DNA of 64,000 nt, taken from contig JAHQIW010001508.1 in assembly GCA_019055375.1 (NCBI GenBank), forward strand, positions 62,001 to 126,000. Reading direction: 5' to 3'. Of the stretch, positions 41,540-53,603 are shown piece after piece. The translations under genes were made by a program, and so were the position numbers. Source of the DNA: Parelaphostrongylus tenuis (lineage: Eukaryota; Nematoda; Chromadorea; Rhabditida; Metastrongylidae). The notes beneath the pieces are model-generated. The model made no database searches. It was not told the origin of the DNA and saw only the letters and a program-made list of their open reading frames with translations. Position 1 is the first letter of the stretch, and each line of letters starts with the position of its first letter.

Positions 41540-44500
41540 TAGACATAGCAGTTCGTTTCAAGATTATAGTTTAAACCTAAGCGTACTCGAATGTTTTTTG
41601 AACAAAAGCACTGATTACCCATGAAAGATATAAAGGTGTGAATACGTCAATATGTGAAAATTCACTGAATTACTCAGTACGAAGAAGAACCATCTTACTT
41701 TACATGTGTCTTGAGCGCAAAGCTGAGTGCTATGAAAATGAGTATCTCTCTCATCTTATTTTTGATTGTCAAGCCGTTTCTAGTCTCAATTACAAAGCCT
41801 TAATGAAACAACTTCGATAAGTTGTTGTCACAAAGAAATCCTGTCTGTCTCAAAACTCTCAATATCTTTTTCATTCCTTCAGGACGTTGCCATATACTTA
41901 CAGCTGGATACAGCTGGTTGTCAGTCGAGAGTGTTTTAGTTTTTAATTGGTTTTTTAAAATCAGATTTCTTCTGAGGTGACAACGATTCCTGGCATCAAC
42001 TTACTTTTAGGCTCAAGTTCCTGGCTAGACACGTCACATTTTTATGGCTTCGTTATCCTTATAACGACTATTGGAAACATTTTAATTTGTTTGGCATTGA
42101 GGTTCTGAGAAAATACTACTGTGATTGATTATGCAATAGCGCTGAAATGGCTATTATGAGGACATATTGGTAAAAAGGAACGCCTATGTGTCAAAAAATC
42201 TTTTGTTTTCACGAGGAAATCATGTCTTTCCGCGAGGAAAAATTTTCCAGCTGTTATACGATATATTTCTTATTTCAGCTATGTTTTCTTGGGAACTCGA
42301 TATCCTGAGAAATATCGATTTTGTAACCAAGCCTGGTTTGTAAAATCCTCTATAGCAAATCTTACTACGACAAGATAATGTCTGGTTTTCGGAGTGTTGT
42401 GTTTCAGAGGATTTTTTGGTAAATATGCTAATGTCCAGTTCTGAGCAAAGTTTTTCACTACGGAAAGCTATTGAGAGGACCTCTTTACACCTGTTTTTGA
42501 TAGAAAGAACGCTCAATTCGCCAGAGAAAAAAAACGTTACGTGTCAATACAACACACACCCATGGGAATGACAGTGAATTTTGAAGTCTTTTGCACATTT
42601 TTTTCAAAAACAAGTGCTCTTTAATATACGGTTCCTGAAAAAGAATCTCATCTAGAGGAATTTTAGTATGCAGCCGTAGTTACTTGATAGAGTGTGCATT
42701 CATCAATCTGAAAGCTTCTCTGGAAAAGATGCAGATTCCTGAAATTTATCAAAACAATAAGTAGAACACGCCAAATTGATGGCTTGTCCAGTGGCAAAAG
42801 TCGGAACGACGACTATTGTTCAGAGTAAAGTATATGGACAATGGAAAGTGATTGTCCGTAGAACGATACAACAGGGTCTTTCTGTAATTCTTTAGAGATC
42901 TACGCTCGTTAAAGTACACTGACAAATCAGAACTTGTTGTGAAGTGGGATCGCATGTAGTGGGCAACATCATTTTTGTCAAGCCATTCCTTGCTTTCCGA
43001 TAATCGAAAACAACCATACCTTTTGGCTATCGTTCAGAATGAGCGAATATCAAAAGTGTTATTTATTTGCGGTAGTGTTTTGAAACAAATATTCTTAACA
43101 AGATAGTTGGAAGACGTATCTGATTGAAATATGAACAATTAAAATCATGATAGTATAGCATTATTCAACAACGGCTCATATTATGACCTTTTTGTATGCA
43201 TTAGGTAAATCCTGAAGAATGCAAGGCTTCAGAGGATGTATTTGCATTGTTCCACTAGAGGTGGCTTAATTAGAGTGAGTCCTTTTCATCATGTTCTTCC
43301 ATTTAGTGACGAATAATTCTCCTCTAATGACTAAAAAAATCCAGATTTAATTGAGAAACTATCACCTTGTGATTGCAGCTGCTCGCTGCCTGTAGCGCGA
43401 GAAATCAGCGCAGTTCCGACTGGGTTAGAGCTCGCACAGTGTTGGTAAAATTAACAAATAGCAGATCGTATTTGATGACAGAAGATAAACAAGCGCTGTG
43501 CATGAAATAGCACCGCCAAGTTAAGATGCTTCACTTTGAGAGTGCTCCACTCTATTGTGTTCGCCTCCAATGGAAGCCCAAATAGCGACAACGGCCGGCT
43601 AAAGGTAATTGTCTCAGATGAATGCAACTTTGAAGAAGCCCAAAGTGCACAAAGCAGACCAAAAATTTCTTACGAATCTCGTATTAGCTTATTAATCCCA
43701 AAATTCTAGTTGTTTATGGCGACGTTAAACGAAAGTCGCCCTTTCGCAATGCTAAGTACATAGTTCTTCTTCTTCTTCGTGAATATGACTGATAGGAATG
43801 GAAGTTTCGTTCGGATCTCAGATCTCTGAGATTCCAATGGCGTATTTTATTTTCAAGATCGCTTTATTATTGCATTGTAACAGCAACAAGAAAACTTTGT
43901 TCTCATTCAAACATTTCTTGCTGAACAAAGCTTTCTTTCAAACCTTTAGTAACCACTCGATAGCTTCAATCTCCCTAATTTCATTAATGTTATTGGTCCT
44001 TGAAAAAAAAACCTCTTAATGCGCTGTAACAGCGCAAAGAACGCTAGCCTTCGCGCATTGGCACCAAGCCACCGCTCTTTCTGCTATTTGGACAGGATTT
44101 CGCTGCGCTGCCACTAAACCACCGCGCTTTTTCTGGTTCCAAGTTTGCGAAAGTCAATACTCTTTTGATTGTTACAGCCCACAAGGAAGCTCTTTTCCAA
44201 AAGCAGTACATCTTGCAATAGTCGAGCTTCAAGCTATCGAATGGTTACTGGGACACTAAAGGAAAAGCTGTGTCCAACGAGAAATGCTTGAATGAGAAGC
44301 ACAATTTTGATTCTGCTGTTACAGCGCCATGATATAGCCATTTTAAAAATAAAATACACCATTCAAATCCTTTTGATTTACGCTATTGAATGATTACTCT
44401 GATTACTCATACTTTCAAAAGCACCAAAAAAACTATTTATCAAGATGTCGGAACAGGATGCGGATAACGAAAAGTATCTAAAAAGAAAACTCTGTACACA

Positions 44501-44895
44501 GAGATAGGGGAGGGAAAAGTGTGCGCACTGAAATCAAGGAGTACGGTTCCAAACGTGCATACCGAAGCCACTGCGCGTAGCAGCAAAAGAGCAAAAGGAT
44601 TCCGATGTCAACTTACATGTGCGCATCAAATGATTTTTTCATAATCATCCCAACCACTGCTTTCTTGTACGCGAGTTTCAGACCGCATTATATTGAATTT
44701 TTGGCAACATTAATAATATCTCCAAAGGTTTATTGATTTCCAACGAAAAATGAGACAATCTCTGAACATACTAAGCACTGCACCAAAATTTGAAAATCGT
44801 AATGCTTGAAAAGATCAAGATAAAGTTTAACATAGTAGAGAAAATAATTGCAACGGAATGGACATCAGAACCACTTAATTTATTACATGACATCC
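41540..44895. other. No supported gene; scattered repeat fragments
   Basis: 43.88-44.42 kb contains pieces of the foldback family (TTTCAAACCTTTAGTAACCA, TCAAGCTATCGAATGGTTAC). 44.06-44.14 kb has an imperfect duplication around CCAAGCCACCGC/CTAAACCACCGC. Nothing else recognised. Confidence 0.35.
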
Positions 44896-47800
44896 TCAAT
44901 TCATCAATGGAGCTTGCGCAGACGGATTCATTATTCCAGCATTTCTTTCTCTTTCATCTTCTTCTTGTGCTTGCCTCACCATCTCCATTATAGAAACATG
45001 CAAAATTTCTAATCGCTTGCGGCTTGAGATCGAATTAAGCTTTTTGTAGAGCAATTTTGCTGAAATATTGCTTGTACTAAAGGTAACCGAAAGCAGTGAT
45101 AAACTGGTAAGTATCAGCATATGAACCCCCAATGCAACTCCCCACTGTTCAAAATGTTGTCGTCATGCACAGCTTGACTTTTTATTCTCGGACAATGATA
45201 TAAAAATTTGGTCTGAGTCGAATATTCCACGAAAAGTGAAGGTGACTGAACCCAGCGCAGAATAACGGACCTAGTTTGTGTCAAGTAGGCACCACATTGT
45301 TTTGTAGTATTATGGTCGAGATCCGAGTGAATTGTGCTGTCAGGAGATTGGCATGCCTAGCGGCATGGTAGTCGGACGGAAATCCAGAAAGCTACTGGTT
45401 CAAGATAGAGTAGTTCACATTGTATCAGTTCACAACGCCAGTCCTAATGCTTCCATAAAGCAGCTCATGAAGGTCATCGCTGATGGCCGATGGTCACTGT
45501 TACCGTGAAAGATCAAAAGAGTCAAGAGAGTGAAATAATGTTCACTGCTCAACCAAATCCTTCTACCAGATCCAATTTTTATGAGAAGAGGCATTTATAT
45601 AACATGTGCATAAAATTGTATCACTGCAGTTTGCGTTTTCTAAGTTAATCTATTAATTAAGATTCAATTCAAAACAAAAATTGTTCCTTGATCGTATGTT
45701 CGAAGGCGATCGCTTGTTGAATCTACTACTCTACAAAGGTTACAATCAAGAAAAGAAATGTGTCTAAGTAAACCTCACCGAACAGCTCGTTCTCATCACT
45801 TTCCTCGTCATTGAACTTGATTCTTTTTCCATCTCTTGCGGGAACAGTTGGCGGGATCATGAAGGGCGGTGGTGGTACACCGGGTGGTATCTGAAGTAGT
45901 TCCAATTATCATCCACTGCCAAAGGCCATGATAAGATCCAGTTAGAGAGATATGAAGCAGATTACACGAAACATTTTCTACCATGAAAATCACAGTAATC
46001 GAATGACGTTAGACATGTATGAAATTCTTTCCTTCTTAAATACAAATTTCAGAAAAGTCCAACAAAAAACCCACTACTCCTGGAGGAGGCGGCAAAAAAG
46101 AGGGAGCCACTGGCATTCCTGATTCAGCAGATCTTTTCTGTCCCGGAAAGAATTTTTCTAAATGAGATCACGTTAACAACGCAGCTCAAGCCAAACGCTT
46201 TTTGATTATCTAAGGGTTCATTATGCACTTAATGATTTGCGCTATAGAAACATAATGATATACAAAGTCTAGAAAAAAAGTAGTACACCAGCGGTCGACA
46301 AGGGACAGTTCGAGAAGAGTAGGCAATTCAAAGGGAAAAACTACGTCGCGATCACAACTAATGAATATATATATACACACACATACCGACCTTGCTACGA
46401 AAACTTGCTAAAAAAAAATTATTTAGATCCTATACTATATTGTTTCCAAAAGATCTTTGCAATGAGAGCAGGCAATCATATGGCGCATTATGCCTCATTT
46501 CTTGTCAGATATGTCCTCAAGATATGCTACAGGTAAACAAATATATGAGGTCAGTGGCCGTGTTTAGAAAATGTTCTCGAGGTTTTTGGCGTAAATGACC
46601 AATAGTTAGGAGTTAACAGTTAACAAAGTTCGTTACTAATCTCATACACTAAGACATTATTAAGATTATGTAGAACAAGTAATTATTAGTTACATGAACC
46701 ATGATATTATAGAACTATTCTCCAAACACTAGAGAATGTTCTCTAGCCCACGTTTGCATGTTCTTGCGCTCTTTCGAATTGTTAGACGCCTACTATTGTC
46801 ATTCTCTGTCGTATGGTTGATCCTCTTATCGCACAGATATCTCCAACATAGAAACATAATTTTATTTTGAATGCTGGATCGCTATAAAAAGGTTTTCAAA
46901 AAATAAGAAAGAGGGGGGGGGGGGGGGGGCGGGGAGGAGATAGCAGGAATTTACATCTGCAATTGAGAGAAATCATAAATTGGAGAATATTGAACTTGAA
47001 GTGATTAAGAAAATGCAGAAATTTTCTGAACGATGGAGAAAAACCGACGAACGCTGACAAAGTCTCGGCTGTTGCTGCATTTAAGGAAGTTTGTCAAAAA
47101 CAGAATTTCAAATGAGGAGCAACTGGAACCATTTATATCGCATATTTTTCCGAAACAAGACAAGAAAAGCTTCTCTTATTTTAGAAGAAGCTCGCAACTA
47201 CTCACAAAAATTTGCTGGCTTAAGAAGCAATGAGTAAAAATATGTTCAAGATACTTAAATTGGATCTGACTTTTCCCACTTCATATCAAAGTAACCACAG
47301 CTTATCGTAATTTCACTAACAAATCTGTCGAATGATAACCTCAGAATGATTTTCGTAAAAGACATGTTTTGATAATACTGAAAACTATTTCACCTCTCGA
47401 GTGTAAAAAATTACAGAACATTGGCTTTGCTTTTCCAAGTTTGCCACAAATACCCTGCTTAGATAAATATAATCACTTTAAAAGTTTATCCGACGAACAG
47501 CCCTTCTCTTCAGATAAAACGATCGAGAAATTGGCATTTCTCCCTTCAAAATCGATGGCTGACTTTACAGCAATTTCGCCTTCTCTACGCCCGGACGTAC
47601 TTTAGCACATCGCATTTATTTATTCCATGAAAATTCCGTACCATTATGAAATTTTGATGCAATATAGTTCAAAAGTCTAACAACTATATGAAAACCCATC
47701 ACCAAGCTACTAACAAGAGAGAGGTCACCGGTCAGTTTCTCAATGTGGAAAATTAGTTCTACTCAGGTTAGAGAATCTATCTGAGATGAGTGCTATAATT

Positions 47801-50800
47801 TGCTACGTTCAGACACTCTCCATTTCATTATTTTGGGAATGAGAGGTATATTAGCAGTACACAGCAACTCTGCACGGTTGGTCTCCACTTGAACAACTTA
47901 GTGAATAACTCATAAAAAACCAGCGAACACATTGAAAAGTTACTTTGCTCTTAAGAATCAACAATCTGATGAACTTTTCTTTGAAAGTAATGAAGAAATT
48001 TGGCTAAATGGGTAGTGACCAATCTGAACTTGAGGTTCTGCAGAAGGCAAACCTCCTAAACGTCAGCTTGTCGAATAAATCCTATTAACCCTTTACCGAC
48101 AAAACGGTACATTTCGTACCGTGCAGGCGACATCAAATCTCACTCGACTCTTGTAATGGCGTCGTCGGGTCCGTAAGAAAACAGGCGTATACAGCCAGAG
48201 ATGCATGTTTAGACGTGTACATGTCGCATGCTTCGACTGCCGCGCAAGCGACGGCGCGACGCCGCCTACCTATCAACGCTGATCCTCGAAGGGTTATAAC
48301 AGCCTTGCGCTCAGCATACAGAAAAAAATCAGCGACTCTTCCTTCTAGTAATCTTGGGCTATTGAAGTTTACCTGAAAGGCCGAAAAACTTCTTCGCGTC
48401 GAAGTTTCTCGATTGTTACCCCAGGATTACTGGTTTGGAATTCTCACCGTTACCTTGTCGATGTTAGGTAGTTGGTTTTAGAAACACTAAATCTCGTGAC
48501 AGCCTGAAAAACGACTTGCCACATCGGTAAAGAGAAAAAAAGCACAAGACTACCGAAGACTACTGTGTGCCATGATGATGAAGAGAAAAAGCCGCTTCTA
48601 AAACTATTTCTCAGCCAACAACACTTGCTCATTATTTTTTTTTTGACCATCCCTTGTCGATCACTGGTGAAGTGAATTCATAACGCTTAGGAACTTATTT
48701 CAAACATGATAACATGTATATTTAAAGAGTTTCCAATAAAGTTTTACAAATTTACAACAATCATTGATCTCTTGAACAGATAAAAGCTCTCCTCACAGGT
48801 ACAAAACAATGCGGACGACAACAACTTGTTCTAAAGTTGATTTAGAGCTATATAGTAAAACACTATAATTGAAACATATAAAAACAAAAAATAATAGATT
48901 AATTTCAAATAACCTGTAACATTTGCGATTATATCATCAGCGTGAGTTTTTTTGTCTTTCTCGGGGTCATCTCTCTATAAAATAACGACGAAGTAAAAAG
49001 CTAAAAAAAATAAAGAAAATAAAAAAAAAGCGAAAATACAAAACGAAGAAGATATTTGGTCGTTTTACACAAGCACACTTGTCTCAAAGACACTTCTAAA
49101 GGAAGAAAAAGCACATATAGCAAGGAAATTAATTCTGAGTTCCTAGTAAATACAATTAACAACGTATTGTAGCCTTCGAAAAGAAGCAAAACTAACCCAT
49201 CGTTGTTCAACTTTATTCATCGTGAAAAATCCATATTTCTGTGGTGCGAAGAATACCTTCGCTGGCTGGGGACGCTTCACATGCGGAGTTCCATTGAAGT
49301 ACGTACCAGGCACTGGATGCTGGAAGACTGATCGACTAATCTCAGATTAGATAAAATTGTTAACAAAACTGAGTGTGTACAAAATATGTCATATCCTTAT
49401 CAGATTAAATCATTTTGAGCGGGTCTGTAAAAAAGCAGTCGATAGCAGAAGTATAGTTTATTTTAAAAGCCGTAAGCTCGACTGCCGGTCACCACAAAGT
49501 CAGGTAATACCATCATCCTACTTTGGGTGCTTAATTTTACTCGGCGTCGGTTCCTTTGGAGGATTGTTTCACCTCAAGGGATCGACGGAACCGAGGGAGG
49601 GTGCTACTGATGAGTCCCAATAGGACGAAATAGGCGCCTATACAGCACTAGACCTATGGCTCAAAATATGTCATATCCTTATCAGATCAAATCATTTTGA
49701 GCGGGTCTGTAAAAAAGCAGTCGATAGCAGAAGTATAGTTTATTTTAAAAAGCCGTAAGCTCGACTGCCGGTCACCACAAAGTCAGGTAATACCATCATC
49801 CTACTTTGGGTGCTTAATTTTACTCGGCGTCGGTTCCTTTGGAGGATTGTTTCACCTCAAGGGATCGACGGAACCGAGGGAGGGTGCTACTGATGAGTCC
49901 CAATAGGACGAAATAGGCGCCTATACAGCACTAGACCTATGGCTCAAAATATGTCATATCCTTATCAGATCAAATCATTTTGAGCGGGTCTGTAAAAAAG
50001 CAGTCGATAGCAGAAGTATAGTTTATTTTAAAAGCCGTAAGCTCGACTGCCGGTCACCACAAAGTCAGATAATACCATCATCCGACTTGGGGTGCTTAGT
50101 TTTTACTCGGCGTCGATTCCTTCAGAGGATTATTTAACCTCAAGGGATCGACGGAACCGAGGGAGGGTGCTACTGATGAGTCCCAATAGGACGAAATATG
50201 CGCCTATATAGCACTAGACCTATGGCTCAAAATATGTCATATCCTTATCAAAACTGAGTGTAATGTACTTTTTTGTTTCTTCTGATTAGAAGGTAACAAA
50301 TGAAGACCGATCTCATTCAGTGGAGAGGAACTTTTCACAGAAGTGTTAGTAACCATTCGAAAGCTGAGAGCTCAGGCTACAGCCCCACTCAGCCGATGTT
50401 CGAAAAAAGGCTTCTATTCTGACGTTGTTATAGGAGAAAAAAACTTGGCTTCAGACACGCATGTATCTCGTCGGACAGAGCTCTTTCCTTGGACTATTGG
50501 TAATCGTTCGATATCGCAATCGATTTCGATTCCAACGCAGCGCTTTTACCCTGATGACCGTTTCTCCGAAACGCACCTGATAATAAGTCGAATTCCTGTG
50601 TGGGAGAAACAGGATCCTGCGCGAATTCACGTGGGCGCTGGCTGCGGCGAACAATGAACTGTGACGGGATCATCGATTTGCGAGCTTATGAACTCGTAGA
50701 GAAGCATGGCATCAGCAGTCCACGTGACCGTCACACACACCGCGACTTGAATTGGCTCTAGATCGTCCTCTCTCACATATCAAATTCAGATTGTTATAAC

Positions 50801-51915
50801 CGCTGCGTTGCACAGAAAGGGTCTTTTGTATGTAAGCACAGCATTGGCATAAGAGAAGCTGCGGTATCTCATGATTACCAGTAGTCCAAAGAAAGAGCTC
50901 TACCCGGCGAGAAGTATGCGCTAGTTTTATGTGGAGTTTACAGCTTTACAAAAGGGCGTCCTAGAAAAACGGCGATGTGGGCTATACCCAGAAATCTCAG
51001 CATTCAAATCGTTACCAACACTTCTATGGAAAGTTCTTTTCCAGCAAATGAGGTCGGCTTTTCATTAGTCCCCTCCTAATTGGAAAGAACCATTTTTACC
51101 AGTTTATTTGACCCATAGCACAGTTTTTGGAGCTGTGCTTGTCCCACTACTTCCATCACGCGTTCGTCCCCTCATATTCATCGTTTGATTGAGGATTTCT
51201 TCTCTATGAACATCGCAGGGTACTGGTTAACGTACATCTTGGAATTTCGAGCATAGCCAGGCTGCGGTCCGGAAGGCGTCTGTTGTCGATTGCCGGAGAG
51301 TATAGAGTCGTGAGGGATCAACGTCGCGCCTAGCCTCACTGGCAAATCGACCACAAGCCCCCGGTTTCATATAATGATGATAAACGGATTAAGGATAAAG
51401 GTCTCGACATTGATCACTCCTTGCAGGATGCGCTAAGCATTCGTCTTGAACTTGACTTTCGTTTGGAGGTGACTGAATGCATATCTGACCTTTACAATGA
51501 CTCTCGAGCGCTTACTGCTAAATGGAGTCAGTGCTGCTTATCCTCGCAGACTGGTTTGGTTCCAATTCACCAAACTGAGAGGGAGGGATGGAATGGGGAG
51601 CCACGAATGCGAGATCGAACCATTGAAATTATGTGCGACACAGAGCATCTCCAACCTCTGCGCCACATGAGCCCGTAAAATTTGCGGTGATAATGGTAAT
51701 AATAGTAATATTAGACAAAACACCAACATCGCTTCCGTCTGCAGTCTTCTCTCCGCCATTGTTCGGAGCAGCAGATTCATCCTGAAATTGGAAAACCGAC
51801 TGTACACGACGATACTTAGAAATAGGACCAAACTCTAACTGACCACCGCTTGATCTGTTGTTCCTTCAGGTACTTCAGCAGGAGTAGTAGTACATACTTG
51901 CTCGACTTTTGCCAT
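44896..51915 (-). CDS. Multi-exon gene for a proline-rich protein (unrecognised family)
   Basis: Candidate exons: 51847-51915 (ATG at 51915, MAKVEQVCTTTPAEVPEG), 51728-51781, 49197-49319 (HPVPGTYFNGTPHVKRPQP ... VFFAPQKYGFF), 48914-48974 (DDPEKDKKTHADDIIANV), about 48373-48440 (NPGVTIEKLRREEVFRPF, acceptor uncertain), 46075-46118 (MPVAPSFLPPPPGV), 45779-45890 (IPPGVPPPPFMIPP, then RIKFNDEESDENELF) and 44896-45059 (KLLYKKLNSISSRKRLEIL ... QAPLMN stop). Acceptors are mostly strong (TTTCAG, CTTCCAG, CTTCAG). The joins 51728/49319, 49197/48974, 46075/45890 and 45779/45059 keep phase. The 48914/48373 and 48373/46118 joins are unresolved. AATAAA follows the stop at 44884-44879. Roughly 230-250 residues, no signal peptide or membrane span; a proline-rich middle, an acidic DEESDE stretch and a helical C-terminus suggest a nuclear or RNA-associated role (guess). 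Introns hold many transposons, including the hammerhead array. Confidence 0.6.
45160..45430 (+). repeat. Dispersed repeat, second copy of the 3085-3310 family
   Basis: Lies in the last intron of the proline-rich gene. It ends with GCCTAGCGGCATGG (A-box-like) and TACTGGTTCAAGATAG (B-box-like), hinting at a Pol III-derived repeat. Confidence 0.5.
46913..46929 (+). repeat. Homopolymer run of 17 G
   Basis: Uninterrupted G17 followed by CGGGG, rare in this AT-rich setting and a likely point of assembly or sequencing error. Confidence 0.85.
46930..48025. other. Intron with plus-strand coding-like frames
   Basis: Plus frames at 47033-47233 and 47369-47605 (for example LPSKSMADFTAISPSL) look mildly coding-like, antisense to the host gene. 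No splice sites or family recognised. Confidence 0.25.
48026..48085 (+). mobile_element. PLE 3'-end relic
   Basis: GGTTCTGCAGAAGGC ... TAAACGTCAGCTTGTCGAATAAA is a decayed version of the PLE hammerhead and tail at 7766-7815. Confidence 0.55.
48087..48297. repeat. Possible small terminal-inverted-repeat element
   Basis: Begins TTAACCCTTTACCGAC and ends CTCGAAGGGTTATAA, with a GC-rich interior. AACCCT...GGGTT termini next to TTAA would suit a piggyBac-type MITE, but the right end reads TTAT. A similar start is at 18.43 kb. Confidence 0.35.
49601..49648 (+). ncRNA. Hammerhead ribozyme, unit 1
   Basis: Helix I GTGCTA, core CTGATGA (49607-49613), helix II GTCC-CAATA-GGAC, GAAA (49627-49630), self-complementary helix III ATAGGC/GCCTAT, cleavage triplet ATA with the cut after 49642, helix I CAGCAC. 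Only the innermost helix I pair (A-C) mismatches. Helix II is almost the same as that of the well-known schistosome satellite hammerhead. Confidence 0.8.
49884..49931 (+). ncRNA. Hammerhead ribozyme, unit 2
   Basis: Same sequence as unit 1, exactly 283 bp downstream. Confidence 0.8.
50167..50214 (+). ncRNA. Hammerhead ribozyme, unit 3 (variant)
   Basis: Here helix I is perfect (GTGCTA/TAGCAC), while helix III has become ATATGC/GCCTAT with one mismatch. The core CTGATGA (50173-50179) and GAAA are intact. Predicted cleavage after 50208. Confidence 0.75.
50275..51090. repeat. Foldback element, copy 5
   Basis: Left arm ACCGATCTCATTCAGTGG ... AGTAACCATTCGAAAGCT, right arm CATTCAAATCGTTACCAAC ... 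CCAGCAAATGAGGTCGG. Same family as 16.14 kb. Confidence 0.65.
51135..51360 (+). repeat. GATAGCCTGGCTGTGG family, copy 4
   Basis: Contains GAGCATAGCCAGGCTGCGG, AAGGCGTCTGTTGTCGATTG and CCGGAGAG in the family order. Confidence 0.5.
51380..51676 (-). mobile_element. tRNA-derived SINE, copy 2
   Basis: Minus-strand head CATGTGGCGCAGAGGTTGG, B-box GGTTCGATCTCGC, body GGATAAGCAGCACTGACTC, end GAGACCTTTATCC. Lies in intron 2 of the proline-rich gene, immediately downstream of exon 2. The 97-codon minus frame spanning it is a chance fusion. Confidence 0.7.
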
Positions 51916-52094
51916 GGTCCTAACAACACGTTCGCATACATACATGCCCATATAGTCATTCATATTTAAACATACTACACACTCATTCACCAGCCATAAC
52001 TGATGATTGATAGATAAATAGATAAGAATATCAGACGCCTTGACGGATTTGATCTTACTATATTTCCCATAATGACTGATACGGAAAATTCTAA

Positions 52095-52170
52095 CTCTCA
52101 GACCAGGATCGAATCCAGATCTCCTCTTTCCCTGGACGGGTGCTAACTTACTGCACTATAGGACGTCCTG
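52095..52170 (-). repeat. tRNA-like sequence
   Basis: Minus: TATAGTGCAGTAAGTTAG (A-box-like) and TGGATTCGATCCTGG (near-perfect B box) about 40 nt apart. Acceptor arms do not pair well, so probably a SINE head or tRNA relic rather than a working tRNA. Confidence 0.4.
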
Positions 52171-52401
52171 CCTTGTTGCACGGCTACTAGATTAACATGC
52201 CCCCTCCCCTCATTCTCTGAAGTGTGAGCTCGCATTCAACACCGTCCTGAGGTCCATCGGTTTTGTATATCATTCAACATAATTGAATGTATAATTATTA
52301 TATCATAATACTGCTACTTAGGGCAATAGAGTAGAAGAGAAGTCCTTTGAGAATCAGGTTCATCGGTTTTGGCACCAGACCGACAAGCACCAAACTTATC
52401 A

Positions 52402-52695
52402 TAATGATAAGGATAAGGCTCTCGGCGTTGAACAATCCATGATGGATGCGTCATGAATTCCGCAAATTTTAGCTTCGTTCAAGGTGATTATATGCACACC
52501 CAGCCTTTATACTGATCTTGGTAGCCTCCCGCTCTGTCGAGTGAGTGCTGCTTATCCTCCCAGACAAGTCAGTCCAGTCCGGTACCAATTCACCAAAACC
52601 GGAAGAAAGATCAATCTGTGAGCCATGAGCGCGAGATCGATCCATCGACTTGTGCGACGCACAACACCTCTGACCACTGTACCACATGAGCTCCT
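52402..52695 (-). mobile_element. tRNA-derived SINE, copy 3
   Basis: Minus-strand head CATGTGGTACAGTGGTCAGAG, GATCGATCTCGCGCTCATGG, body GGATAAGCAGCACTCACTC, end GAGAGCCTTATCCTTATC. Same family as 38.27 kb. Confidence 0.7.
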
Positions 52696-52710
52696 ACCAC
52701 ACACTTATTA

Positions 52711-53115
52711 CCCAAAACTAACTAAAACTGAATGATTTTGGTGTCGCTGAATTGCGCATTTTCTTGTGAACAATTCGTTACATAACCTGCTTGTACTTGC
52801 TTTGAGATGGACTGTAATGTGAACGAATTTCCTTGGTACTACTTATGCACGAATGGCACCTAGGGTAAAATGCTAGCGAAGCGGCGCGCAAGATCAGTAG
52901 CGCTTGGGGGGGTTAACGATTGCAGAAAAGATGGCCAGGAAATGATTCGCAACGTCAAGCCGCGCCGGGCTGCTCCATCGTGAAGCAAGTATGGGTAGAT
53001 TGTATACCAAAATGTCCGCAAGAAAATGCACAATTGAGCGATCCCAAGATCGTACAGTTTTGTTTACTTCTGGCTAATCAATATAGTATTTAATGATCTA
53101 GCGCCAAAGCTTATG
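52711..53115. repeat. Mariner-derived MITE, copy 3
   Basis: Contains GCTAGCGAAGCGGCGCGCAAGATCA and the right-end ATAGTATTTAATGATCTAGCG. The central inverted repeat is partly deleted. Confidence 0.6.
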
Positions 53116-53124
53116 AACCAACGT

Positions 53125-53225
53125 AATATGTATGTAAACAAGCATGTATGTATACACTGTATGTGGATATACATGCGTTTGTATATACACACATGCACTT
53201 ACATACACATATGCATTCTCAGTGA
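53125..53225. repeat. ATGTATATACA-type microsatellite
   Basis: Imperfect alternating TA/TG tract with ATACATG words. Confidence 0.7.
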
Positions 53226-53603
53226 GTGGATAATATAAGTACGGATAAACCATAAAAGACAACAAAGTCAATCAGAGAGTACCACTTTATCGAGAACATA
53301 GCGCACACAGAAGCAAAGCTCTGCAGAGATTTCGAATATATGGAACAACTTGTAGAGGATTCGCTGACACGATTAAGCTGGAAAACTTGCCAAATGGATA
53401 TTAAAGATTAACCTCAGATGAATACAAAGCAAAAAAAAGGGAAAATAAGAAAAAACAGTAGAAAACGCTGCGCGAAAAATACTTCAACATGGTACGAGAA
53501 ACAATCATGATTAACAGATTATAAACTGAGATTAACGGAAACTCAATGACGACAGACGTTACTTCCAAAGGTTATATAAACCATGGAAGAAAATATACGA
53601 GAG

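Larger units (their letters stand above)
49365..50261 (+). mobile_element. Retrozyme-like tandem array, three 283-bp units each with a hammerhead ribozyme
   Basis: Units start at 49381, 49663 and 49946, with a partial fourth start (AAAATATGTCATATCC) at 50229. Units 1 and 2 are nearly identical; unit 3 is a few percent diverged. Each contains GAGCGGGTCTGTAAAAAAGC, a central stem region (TCGGCGTCGGTTCC against GGAACCGA) and a hammerhead. The array is bounded by a 12-bp direct repeat AAAACTGAGTGT (49365-49376 and 50250-50261). There is no meaningful ORF. Tandem units of this size each with one HHR, giving self-cleaving monomer RNAs that may circularise, match what is known of animal retrozymes. 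The array is in an intron of the proline-rich gene, antisense to it. Confidence 0.8.

Noticed and set aside
49365..50261. CRISPR-like array
   Set aside because: Whole 283-bp units are repeated without unique spacers, and the host is a eukaryote.
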